From Tetracentron sinense (lineage: Eukaryota > Streptophyta > Magnoliopsida > Trochodendrales > Trochodendraceae): DNA of 64,000 nt. Shown one piece after another: positions 21,154-31,319 of the stretch (the first letter of the stretch is position 1; every line of letters starts with the position of its first letter). Location: contig CM026552.1 in NCBI GenBank assembly GCA_015143295.1, positions 62,800,944 through 62,864,943 of the forward strand, in the 5' to 3' direction. Under the pieces are notes generated by a model. It was not told the DNA's origin. It ran no database searches and worked only from the letters and a program-made list of their open reading frames with translations. A program made the position numbers and the translations under genes.

Positions 21154-22937
21154 AGGGTCAATCAAACTGCTAAAACCGTTTGGGTTAGTGCATGTCATAG
21201 CCTAGGCTGTGCTGTTCTTGTTATATCTTATCCTAATCCTATGCTTTTTGTGTATACTAGTATTTTTTTCTTTTTTCTAGCTGTTATTATCTTTGGTTTG
21301 TTTTTCTGTTTTATTTATTTTGAAAAATTCAAAAACATTGAAAAACTATAAAATCCAAAAATATTTTTGTCATGTTGCCCTTGTTTGACTTGCATGATCT
21401 GCATTCCTTGTGTGATCTTTATTTCTATAAATGTCCAAGGTTGAACACGAGTTTGTTGCTGATTGAGGATATATCACATTCATAGTCTCTTGGTTAAGCT
21501 GAAAATTAGACTGGTTTTATCTTGTACAGTTAGAGACTTATTCATGTGTGTATACTTTGCTATTTGACATGCACTATGACTGATTCTATTGAGAGGTCTA
21601 ATTCCCAATCTGTAGGTGTATGTCTTATCCCGAAAGTGTGACCTAGGATGACCAATCTAGAATGACCATATTGTTAGTCATCTCCATTTTGTGTATCCTC
21701 CATGAGCAAAAATTATTGCAATGAAAAGGGCTACCTACTGGGCTAGTGTGAAAGCTACTATTGGGTGCAAATAGTAAGTAATGGCTACCTATGCAAACAG
21801 TAGGTATCTATCTGGGTTCTTAGTGTGAAAGCCCTTACTGCCAATAGAAAAGGGCTACCTACCAGGATAGTATAAAAGCCAGCATTGCACGAAAAGATAT
21901 GTTCAGATAAAGAACATCAAAAGAAATCTTACAAAGTTCGGAGGTATTTGACTAAAAGTAAAAGAAAAATATTAAGTTAAACAAAAATGGATAAAGGAGC
22001 ACTAAAATGTAAAAAATCAGCATTTCAGGATCTAACTAGGTTTAACTTCTTAGATTTAAGTCTCAGGGAGTCCTCTTAGTGGTTAATGTTATATCCTTGG
22101 AAAGGGAAAGAAACCTTAATTTAATATCTAGTCAGACCACCACTACACACAAAACTTCACTTTTGAACTGTTCATTAAATGTGACTAAGTGAATTGGTTA
22201 TGCTTTAGCATTCCGTGAGATTTAGTTAAATGTGTATCCTCAGTGAGACTAACTAATCATGTTCTTCATTGGATTCGTAATTTTAAATTACTACTGTTTG
22301 GAATTCTTTTGATGCATGTTTGTGTGGCACATGATAACATTTTAGTATTACTACTATGTGTTTTCTTTTTTGTTTTGCATGGCCCTTTCTAGCATAGGTG
22401 TCATGTTTTTGGTGGTGTCCTTGTTCTTAGGGGGAGAAGATCAAGTTGAGTTGTTGAGGGGGAGTTTTTTCTTTGTATTGGTATATTTTTTTCCCGCTCT
22501 ATAGTCTCTGCATTGTCTGCAGTTGTTTGATTGTATTGTGGTTACCTTGATATTGCATATGCTCTAAATTGACATATTTTTATGATATTGGCGTCCTGCC
22601 TACCTTTGGCAATTATTCCAAAAAGTGGGAGAAATGTTAGGGTATTGGTTCCTAATTCAGTATAGTCCTTGTAATACCTATGTATTTATTTTCATATTTT
22701 ATACATGCTTCATGGGTTTTTTTTAGCATGTGCAGGTGCAGGTTTCCAGCTGAATCGTATTTCAATAGATAGACCTTACATTACAAGAGCTTCAAGTGTC
22801 TCCAATTTGGATCGTATTTCAATTTGTGTCATTTAATTATGTTGAAGTCATGTAATGATCTAATTCTCTATTGGGTGTGTTTTGGGGGAGTTTGTGTCAA
22901 GTCATGTACTACAAGTTGGTTTAACCACCGAATTTCC
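21154..22937 (+). other. B1 non-coding spacer between gag and PPT
   Basis: About 1.8 kb with no pol or env-like reading frame. It contains imperfect repeats of GGCTACCTAC...AGTGTGAAAGC (21727-21890) and G-rich blocks (TTAGGGGGAGAAG near 22430). I see no gene. Confidence 0.6.
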
Positions 22938-22949
22938 AAAGGGGGAGAT
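22938..22949 (+). other. Polypurine tract (B1)
   Basis: AAAGGGGGAGAT lies immediately before the TG of the 3' LTR. It is the expected plus-strand primer site. Confidence 0.75.
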
Positions 22950-24425
22950 TGTAAAGTCCATTTTTAGTGTTGGCTTTTTCCGTTATCAAAACAGTGAGTC
23001 TAATGTGTCTTGTGTCATGGCCTACAAGCGTTCAAGACAAGTGAAGATAAAGACCAAAGAAAATCAGTTGAAGACATTTTAATCATAGCCTCCGTTTTAC
23101 TCATAGGATGGTAAGTGACCTAGATATCATGCTACCTTAAGACGAAATTGACTTGGAATAATTATATGAACCCTATGTGACTAGATATGTAACCTTAAGA
23201 GTGTTAGAGGCATATCTCATTGACCATAGCTCCAATTTTGCTCCATAATATTTCAAATTGATAGTATCGAAAATGTCTACAACTTTTATGAAGAAATAAA
23301 AAGCAAAATTTGATTTTTTAAATCCCGGTCAATCGGATTTATGGGCAGTCGACCGGCTGTCGAAAATAAGCTACTGTTTAAAAACCAAGGTTCCTTGTTA
23401 GAGGTTTCTCTCATTGACCATAGCTCCGATTTCGCTCCATAATTTATCAAATCGACCATATCGAAAATATCTACAACTTTCATGAAGAAAGCAAGAGCCA
23501 AAAATTGATTTTTAAATCCCGATCGATCGGATTTATGGGCAGTTGACCAACTATCGAAAAAAAGCTACTGTTTTGTTTTTTAAAGCAAAAGTCTGTCAGC
23601 CGGTCGACCACCCATGGAGGTCGGTCGACCGGGCTGCATGTTTTCAACATATTTTTGTTTCTAAACTTGTTTTTTTGCTTCTATATATGTTAGGTTTAAA
23701 TCCTCATTCGAACGAAGGAAGTTTGTGAGAGTTTAGAGTGTTTCTAAAGGATTATTGGGGTTGCTCAAACCCATTCTCCTCTCCTCTTCCACCCTAGAGA
23801 TTGCAAGCTATTCTTCCATTATTTCTTGCTTGATTATTCCTTTAATTAGGATACATCTAGGGATTGTGTGATTAATTAAAACCATCAACTCATTCTGTGA
23901 AGAACACTTTGGTCGGTGTGTTCGAGAGACTTTGTTAAGGTGATCGATCCAAGAAGGATCGTGGATATTTGGTCGGTGGAATCCGAAGCCGTCATTGACG
24001 GAGATCAATCTTTGGAGATCGTGGTTGTCGAGACCCAAGAGAAGTAGAGGTTGTTGAGGTTGTTCACGGGTCTTGCGAGAACGTGATTACTTATTAAGGT
24101 ATGTAGGACTAGCCGTGAATCAAAGAGTTTGAGTCGTGTTTGGGTGAGGTTCGAGTCTGTAAGTATCTTTATTTTATCTTAGTGATCTCTTTGCTGGACT
24201 ATGTCTCGTGGTTTTTCCCGGAAAGGTTTCCACGTAAAAATCTTTGTGTTGTGGTTTGCATGTCTTCCCTTAATCCACACTTTATTGTTCTTCCTCCCTT
24301 AGTTAATAACTTAATTGTTAAATCTTAAAAAGGGTAGATAGACTTTGTAGGAAGACCTAGCCACCCCCTTGAATTTGTGAGTTCTCAACTCAAATATTAT
24401 TTTTGAGGTTAGCCGGATTTTTTCA
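22950..24425 (+). mobile_element. Copia-type element B1, 3' LTR
   Basis: TGTAAAGTCC ... GATTTTTTCA, 1476 bp. An approximately 190-bp unit (ATCTCATTGACCRTAGCTCC ... AAGCTACTGTTT) is duplicated in tandem (from about 23205 and 23400). A palindrome cluster (GTCGACC, CGATCGATCGG, GGTCGGTCGACCGG) spans 23327-23640. The right flank CCTCC (24426-24430) equals the left flank of copy B2 (28612-28616). Confidence 0.85.
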
Positions 24426-24694
24426 CCTCCACAACCATTGGATCAGAACCCCCGTAAAACGTAGAAGGCCACAGTCTCCTGAATTCCTCCAGACCTGTAG
24501 TGTGGTGTACAAGAGGAGGTACAAGAACAACTAGTGAAATAGGTGTAGCAGCAGACTGCCTGGCTATCAGTAGAGTCACGGCCTTAGCCATTGAAACCTA
24601 GGAGTTGCATATTGTTAGGCTGCTCACCACCCAATGGAGCATCACCTCCATTTCCCAGAGTATCATAACCTCTACTTCGATTGCCACAACTCAT
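24426..24694 (-). pseudogene. gag: Gypsy E gag, N-terminal part
   Basis: The minus-strand ATG at 24694-24692 starts MSCGNRSRGYDTLGNGGDAP, matching element G Gag (MRRNTRGRGYNTRGNGGDAP). After a frame change it reads HHTTGLEEFRRLWPSTFYGGSDPMVVE and ends at the copia boundary. The interrupted codon continues, after the CCTCC target duplication, in the fragment at 28616 (EAWILLLEKTF). The ATG is preceded by TTCTCAG-GA, the acceptor-like signal seen in G and C. Confidence 0.7.
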
Positions 24695-25139
24695 GATCAC
24701 AATCCTGAGAACAATAGCAATGCGTGAGTCTAACGGGTACAAGCTCCTTGAATATAGCAATTCAATGAGCAGAAGGCGCCTAATAAGCGTATTACATACA
24801 TCAAGGTATACACATAATAGTATAAGCATACTATAGAATTCCTTCGTGAATCTAAGGTCTCAATTTTGATTAAATCCCTAACCAACCTAGTAAGACCACC
24901 AGTCTATACTTTAAAACACAACAAACACAACGCCATATACTACTTGATACCTATTATGTCATGGTATCAATTCATATCGTAAAGGTCATCTGAGTTCTAA
25001 ATGCAACACAAGAACAACTACTCATACTACTTTGTCGCAGCATCAACCCACTAGAACAAACTCCAACTCGAAGGATAAATGTCCCACTTGGAATATGACC
25101 TCTATACTTCCGCTTAGCCCAAGGGAAACTAATCCCTAG

Positions 25140-25151
25140 GCTCTGATACCA
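25140..25151 (-). other. Primer binding site, Met tRNA (gypsy E)
   Basis: Minus-strand TGGTATCAGAGC, a perfect plant initiator-Met-tRNA primer site, adjoins the LTR at 25159 across a short T-rich spacer. Confidence 0.85.
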
Positions 25152-25158
25152 AATTTTT

Positions 25159-27719
25159 TGTGACCGAAAATACCCCCTAGGAGTTTTAGATACTTTAGCT
25201 CGCGAACTCATTATTAAACCATTCTATAACATATACAAGATACATAATAGCGGAAGCGAAACTAAACATTTCTTCTATACATACTATAATCCAAAGTGAA
25301 ACTAAACATTTCTTCTATAGATACTGTAATTCAAATATATACATAAAACAAAAGTAAAGAGTGAATAACTTCACTCAACAAAATAAACGTACAATTCTCT
25401 CCCTCTCATCACTCATGATGGGGCCACCTAACAAAGGCCCTCTACTCCTGATGACTGCCCCAAGTCTCCTTCTCAACGTACTTTTCCTCGACCCAAGGCT
25501 CAAGAGCAGGGTTGCAAATATCGAACAGACCTACCCAAGTTAACAATTTGGGCTGAGTTTGGAATACTCAGTGAATACATACCACTAGCTAATAATGTCA
25601 TAATATAGGTAGTTCATCAAAGATACATGCAGAACAAAAACAGATGCGGAAATTCTCTTTTCAAATACATGTGCATACTCTTTTACTAAACATATACTTC
25701 TTCATGCTTTATTTTTCAGAACAGATTTTCATAGCTTCTTTTTATATCTTTTACACTTGCATTCAAAACATTTCACTTACTTTTAATAGAACAGAACTTT
25801 TATGGGAGCATTTCTAATGCCTTACCTTTAAGGTAAGAGTCCATTAGCATTCAGAAACCAACCTCCCCACTGGTATCTTTGTACAGAATTCGCATGGAAC
25901 CAGATGACTAATGTCTTACCTTCAAGGTAAGAGTCCATTATCATCCTTTCCTAGGACCAAATACCTAATGCTTTACCTTCAAGGTATGAGTCCATTAGTA
26001 TTCTCCCGTATAACTTGATTTGTTCAGAGCTTTTACTTTACTTTCTGGATGCATATACATATATCAAATCTCGATTATGCAATTGTGTTCGAGTAACAAT
26101 AGTGAATAACATGGTAGACATAAAGGAAACACTTTACATATGGCCAATACCTCACATAGTCCATCCATAGCAATAGCTCATGCACAATAAGTCATATACT
26201 TTTAATCACATCAAAAATATGGTTTTATTCTTGTTTCTCATCAAATCTATATCTTTTAACATACTTTTCATCTTTGAATCATAATAAACATCCAATAAAA
26301 TAGAATTATATTCTTTGTTTTAAGCATAAACACATCACAAATATAGATAATATAGATTTTTATCTTGATTTAAAATTTGGTTTATGCCTTTAAAAACTAG
26401 TAGAATGCATCTACCTTCCGAGATCGATTCCCTACAGTCTGAATGCTTTGGAATAGTTGGGAAGCGAGAAGAACCCCTCTCTTGGTGGAACCCACGAGGA
26501 ATTCAAGAACACCCAAGCAAGATCCACGCTTCTCCTTTACTAAGAACACCAACCCAGACTTCAATCCAAAGGAATTCTCGCCTATGAACAGCCAAAACTG
26601 AGGATTTAACTTCTGGAAACCGAATTGAGAATAAATTTATGATCTAAACACCAGAACCAGATTCCAGAAAAATCTGGAAATTCCATTCACCCAAACCCAG
26701 TTTCAGTTTTTCAACAAATGACCTAGCAAAAACTCAAAATCTGAAAATCCTATAAACATGAACATTAAAGAGGGTTTCTATATCTTTCCAAGGGATCAAG
26801 AATCATACAATTCCGATCAAGGGTTAGGAAAGTAGGGTTCCTTAAAGTTGACTGTTCTTGGGACGAATTACAGCAGGCCCCACTTCGGTTTTCTACCATT
26901 TAACCTAATTTATGCTCAAAATATGAAAAATTGTTCAATATGAACATTGTAGAGGGCTTCGATATCTTTCCAAAAATTTAAGAATGACCCAATTCCGATT
27001 TGTGGTTACAAAACTGCAGCTCCCTAAAGTTTGTTGTTCCTAATGTAAATAATAGAAAAATAAATAATAGGGAAATAGAAGAGAGGGAAAGGTATTTTAC
27101 CCTCTAGACGAAATTCGACGCTTCTGTTGATGAAAATAATGTTAGAATCAAACTCATCACGCTGGAAACCCCTGGGTAGTGAGCCACTCTCACTACAACC
27201 CTTTCTCTCTCTAGAATCTCCTCTCTACTTTCTCTCTCTAAAATTGGAGCTTCTCTCTCTAGAATTCTAGCACATAAACTCTCCAGAATTTCTCTTCTAA
27301 AAATAATGAGAAAAACAGATTTTTCTATACTTATATACTTAAGTCTCTAAGTGTGACACTTGTCTTTACACAAGACAAGTGTCTTGTGTAGTGGGTGGCA
27401 CACATGGCACAGGTGCGTGGCCACGTGTCCCTTGACTTTGACTTCCGCTAAATTTCCCACTTTTCTTTGATCTTTATTCTATAAATTTATAATTACAAGC
27501 GCAAAAAATCTGAAACGACAGGTGATTGTACCTCAGCCAGTCTGATACCGACTGTAAAAATCTCAAGGAAAAATATTGAGTTTTAATGGTAAAAAGTAAG
27601 TCCGGCAAAATACTAACAAACCCACAAATTTTCCAATTTTAACATAACATATATCATATACAAACACTATTCACATATATTATATACAATAATGGGAATC
27701 CCATTTTCGAGGTCTTACA
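25159..27719 (-). mobile_element. Gypsy E LTR with internal sequence on both sides
   Basis: Plus-strand ends are TGTGACCGAAAATACCCCC and GAGGTCTTACA; 2561 bp. The left side has a PBS and gag N-terminus, the right side a PPT and gag middle/C-terminus. So this one LTR acts as 5' LTR for the left internal part and 3' LTR for the right. It contains three CTTACCTTNAAGGTAAG palindromes (25821-25988) and the conserved hairpin (25552-25572). I see no gene in it. Confidence 0.8.
25821..25988. repeat. Three CTTACCTT-N-AAGGTAAG palindromes
   Basis: At 25821-25837 and 25915-25931 the 8-bp arms are perfect; at 25972-25988 they are imperfect. Each is followed by AGTCCATTA. They occupy the position that other chromovirus LTRs fill with hairpin minisatellites. 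Confidence 0.8.
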
Positions 27720-27733
27720 TTTCTTCCCCCTTA
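27720..27733 (-). other. Polypurine tract (gypsy E)
   Basis: Minus-strand TAAGGGGGAAGAAA directly before the LTR TG. It is followed (plus strand) by the conserved CAGAAATTTCATCCTCGAAATTAGG, also seen next to the PPTs of G and C. Confidence 0.8.
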
Positions 27734-27913
27734 CAGAAATTTCATCCTCGAAATTAGGACATAACGCACACAAGCAGGGATACTTTTCCCACACTTTATT
27801 ATACATAATTAAGTCAAGCAATGCATAGCAACAACCATAGAATATAAGTAGCATGTCCTTACACACATAGCAATATATATCACAACCATTTAAACAACTC
27901 AACGTGAGCGTAT
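27734..27913 (-). other. Intron-like remnant joining gag end to PPT (pol deleted)
   Basis: Only about 180 bp separate the gag end from the PPT, so protease, RT, RNase H and integrase are missing. The sequence after the gag CAAG is ATACGC where G and C have GTACG; the donor GT is lost and no acceptor is seen. Confidence 0.55.
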
Positions 27914-28616
27914 CTTGCATAACATCCTCAGATGCACGTGCTTCCTACCCAGATAAGGCAAGGCCTTGCCCTAATTTGCCTATCGAGGCGGTTGTAAGGA
28001 TACCTCTACCGCAAAACCGATCTACCTAGGGGCTAGGAAGTCTAAGAAGACCCCTGTTGAGGCATCTGCCTGACGGGGGGCTTGCCCTCCTGATACTGGG
28101 CTGGCTATGGTGGTGAGGTCGGGCAATCCTGGAACCATCTACCTTTCCTTGAAGAATTCCTTTGAACTCTTCTCGGCCATCTTCACCCTCTTCACAATAT
28201 CTCCCCAAGTTCCCAAACAAAGAATGGAGACCTTCTCCCTGATGAAAGTTCACAACCCTCTCTCGAACTTCCGAACTCGCATATTCTCTGAAGAGATCAG
28301 CTGTGGCGCAAACCTGGAAAGCTTAGTGAACTTCACCTCATATTCTGCCACCGACATCTATCTTTGTTATAGAGTCATGAACTCTATCTCTTTCTTTTCC
28401 CTGACAAACATGAGGAAATACTGCTCGTAGAAGGCATCCAAGAACTTTGCCCAAGTTCATGGTTCCCCCACCTTACGGACATCTCTCTGCCTCAACGTAA
28501 ACCTCCACCAGTGTTCAGCTGGACCCACCATCACGAAGGAAGCCCAGCTGACTCTTTGCTTATTGGTGTAGCGAATGACCCTAAAGGTCTTCTCCAATAG
28601 TAGGATCCAAGCCTCC
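27914..28616 (-). pseudogene. gag: Gypsy E gag, middle and C-terminal part
   Basis: Minus strand from 28616: EAWILLLEKTFRVIRYTNK, then GPAEHWWRFTLRQRDV, then stops, then MSVAEYEVKFTKLSRFAPQ and VRKFERGL, all matching the Retrotrans_gag core of element G. The CCHC knuckle cannot be found. The end reads to EDVMQ at the former donor site (27914). Several stops (for example in EP-stop-TW near 28470) make it non-functional. With 24426-24694 it makes one gag interrupted by a copia element. Confidence 0.7.
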
Positions 28617-28797
28617 TGTAAAGTCCATTTTTAGTGTTGGCTTATTCCGTTCTCAAAACAATGAGTGTAGTGTGTCTTGTGTCATGGCTTACAAGCATTC
28701 AAGACAAGTGAAGATGAAGACCGAAGAAGATCAGTTGAAGACATTCCGATCATATCCTTCGTTTTCACTCATAGGATGGTAAGTGACCTAGATACCA
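28617..28797 (+). mobile_element. Copia-type element B2, start of 5' LTR
   Basis: Starts TGTAAAGTCCATTTTTAGTG as in the B1 3' LTR (close to 90 percent identity by eye). Left flank CCTCC (28612-28616). It is cut at GATACCA by gypsy G and resumes at 38834. Confidence 0.85.
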
Positions 28798-31209
28798 TGT
28801 CACGCCCCAAAATACCCCCTAGGAGTTAAGGGATACCTTAGAGGTGACTACGTGTACCTGTCAAACCATCCTGTAATGCAAGAGGCTAAACATAATATAA
28901 TTCAATGAAAATCAGAGCGCGGAAACTAAACATAAGTGCGGAAGCATAAGCCAACTTTTCTTTTCTTCTATAACTCCAAGTAGTATTCCAAGTTAACATA
29001 TACCAAATACAATCAAAGTAAAGGTGGACATGCCCACCTATCAAAATACAAAAGGAACTCTCTAATCCTCTCCTCTCAACAGTAGTCGAGGTATGGCCAC
29101 ACATCCAAGTCCCCATCCTCCTGAGACTGCCATGGGATAGGTGGCTCCCTCTCTTCTACATACTCCTCCTCGACCCAAGGCTCGTGGTCGAGGACATCCA
29201 CAGTACCTGCTGACATAAAAGTACGGCTGAGCATGGAATACTCAGCGAGTACAAACTACTAGCTAACCATAACAATAGCGAAAACATAACAACAGTGAGC
29301 AATACAAGATATTAATTTAAAGCAATAGTGAAAGCATAAGATACATAGCCATATCTTGACATGCGTGTATGAATGCAAAAACCTCGGAAAAACTCATATC
29401 TCGGAAACCCTTTTCGTGTCTCGGTCAAATCATGTATGTGTATCGTGTCTTGTCTTGTGTTTCATGTCTTGATTTGTTCTTGACTTGTATACTTGTGAGC
29501 CAGAGGCTAGCACCCTTCCTTGGGCTACCAACCTCCTTGTCATGTTCTTGTCCCATTTCTCTTGTGAGCCAGAGGCTAGCACCCTTCCTTGGGCTACCAA
29601 CCTCCTTGTCATGTTCTTGTCCCATTTCTCTTGTGAGCCAGAGGCTAGCACCCTTCCTTGGGCTACCAACCTCCTTGTCATGTTCTTGCTTCATTTCTCT
29701 TGTGAGCCAGAGGCTAGCACCCTTCCTTGGGCTACCAACCTCCTTGTCATGTTCTCTCTTGCATTTCACTTGTGAGCCAGAGGCTAGCACCCTTCCTTGG
29801 GCTACCAACCTCCTTGTCATGTTTCATTTTCTTGTTTGCTTTATTATGCACAATTACTCTTGGAAAACCCAATTCATGCATGCATGCGTGCTTGTGTGCT
29901 TGTCAATAGTGGTAATCATGATGACATACTTGAATGGGCGGATCACATGAATATGGCATTTCAATCCTTAACATAGTGGTATGAAAATTTAGGCAACATA
30001 TAGCACATTTGAGCAATTTATCATTCCTAAGAACATTTACACAATTTCTATTTTCCATTTTCTTCATTTAGTCCATTTATCCCTTGTTTAGTCATTTTAT
30101 CAAACACCCGGTGGGCCACATTTCTTAGTCCTTCCATTTCCTTTATTTAGTGCGTATTTTTCATCAAGACATCAAGGTACATTCGTTATTTGTAAAGTGC
30201 CCATCTTCCATTTTCCTTTTCACACATCACACAACATCCATACGGCATCCAATCGCCTCAATCGACATCCCATCCACACATTTATTCCTTTCCCCTTATC
30301 TTGTTTATATTTGTTGAGTTAATACAATGCATAGGGAAGGAAAAGCATAATATATATATTCACCATTTACACTAGAAAACCTAGGTTATTGCTAGGGAAA
30401 GTTAGTAGGGTGTACTAACCTTAGATCAAGGTTTGATCTTGAAGAAACCTTGAAATAGAAGCTCTATTTGGAAGGAGGAAGCCTTTGCTTGAAGGGGACT
30501 TGGGTTGGGGGAAGAAACCTCTTTCAAAACGTGAGTGAGTGCTGCCCTAGCTTGGAGAATGCACCTCCACACGAGCTTGAGTTGAAATCTTGAAGAAAAC
30601 GTGCTTGGGGACGATCTAGGGTCTTCACCCCTTTGATTTCTTCTCCAATGGAAAACCCTAGTTGCAAATCCCCTTCTCCTCTCTCTCTATCTCTCAAAAT
30701 CCCTTAAGTGTTGTGAATGAAGCCCTAAAGGCTCGGGCAAGCCTTAAGGAGAAAGGGTTTAACCCCCAAAAGACGATAAAGCCCTTACTGAAATTTCTGC
30801 AAAAACGCGAAGACCGAGCGATCGGTGTTCATGACCGATCGATCGGTTGCCTACCGATCGATCGGTGTTTATGACCGATCGACCGGTCAAAAACTCACTC
30901 TCTGGAAAATTTCCCCATACAAAATTTCTGACCGCGCGATAGCTACCGATCGATCGGTTATGGACCGATCGATCGCTGCCTGGACCGAGCGATCGGTTCT
31001 CTGTATGTCTGGACTGTTTTGACCATATCTTTTGACTCGCTCGTCGGATTTCGACGATTCAACTTGCGTTGGGTTCGTCTTCCGAAAACGCATATTTCTG
31101 ACATTTCGGAATTTCCGATTTCTCCCTTATTTATTAATTAGACTACAAAAACGGCCAATTAGCTACGAAGGTGCTATTCATTAAAGATGAAAAAGTCTGG
31201 GGTGCTACA
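28798..31209 (-). mobile_element. Gypsy G 3' LTR
   Basis: 2412 bp; plus-strand ends TGTCACGCCCC and GGGTGCTACA. It differs from the 5' LTR (36353-38833) by four substitutions that I could find and by one 69-bp repeat unit. The left flank TACCA (28793-28797) is the target duplication. It contains the conserved hairpin (29226-29246) and a palindrome cluster (30813-30997). Confidence 0.95.
29492..29823. repeat. 69-bp minisatellite, 5 units (G 3' LTR)
   Basis: Units of CTTGTGAGCCAGAGGCTAGC ... GTCATGTTCTTG, the last partial. Because 69 is divisible by 3, all frames stay open on both strands, giving long but meaningless reading frames. On the element strand each unit can pair GAGGTTGGTAGC with GCTAGCCTC. 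Confidence 0.95.
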
Positions 31210-31222
31210 TTCTCCCCCCCTT
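31210..31222 (-). other. Polypurine tract (gypsy G)
   Basis: Minus-strand AAGGGGGGGAGAA directly adjoins the TG of the 3' LTR. Confidence 0.9.
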
Positions 31223-31319
31223 ACAAAAATTTCGTCCTCGAAATTTGGACAATACGTGCTTTACAATTTAAACAACTTAGCATAACAATTTGAAACAAAA
31301 TTACAAGTCATACATAAAA

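Noticed and set aside
25821..25988. Regularly spaced palindromes considered as a CRISPR array
   Set aside because: The sequence is a plant LTR with only three units of unequal spacing, with no cas genes and no unique spacers.
29369..29950. Long overlapping open frames on both strands (also 36924-37574) encoding repeated SQRLAPFLGLPTSLSC or TRRLVAQGRVLASGS
   Set aside because: They arise because the 69-bp LTR minisatellite has a period divisible by three; all frames repeat without stops. There is no start context, and the units lie inside the LTRs.
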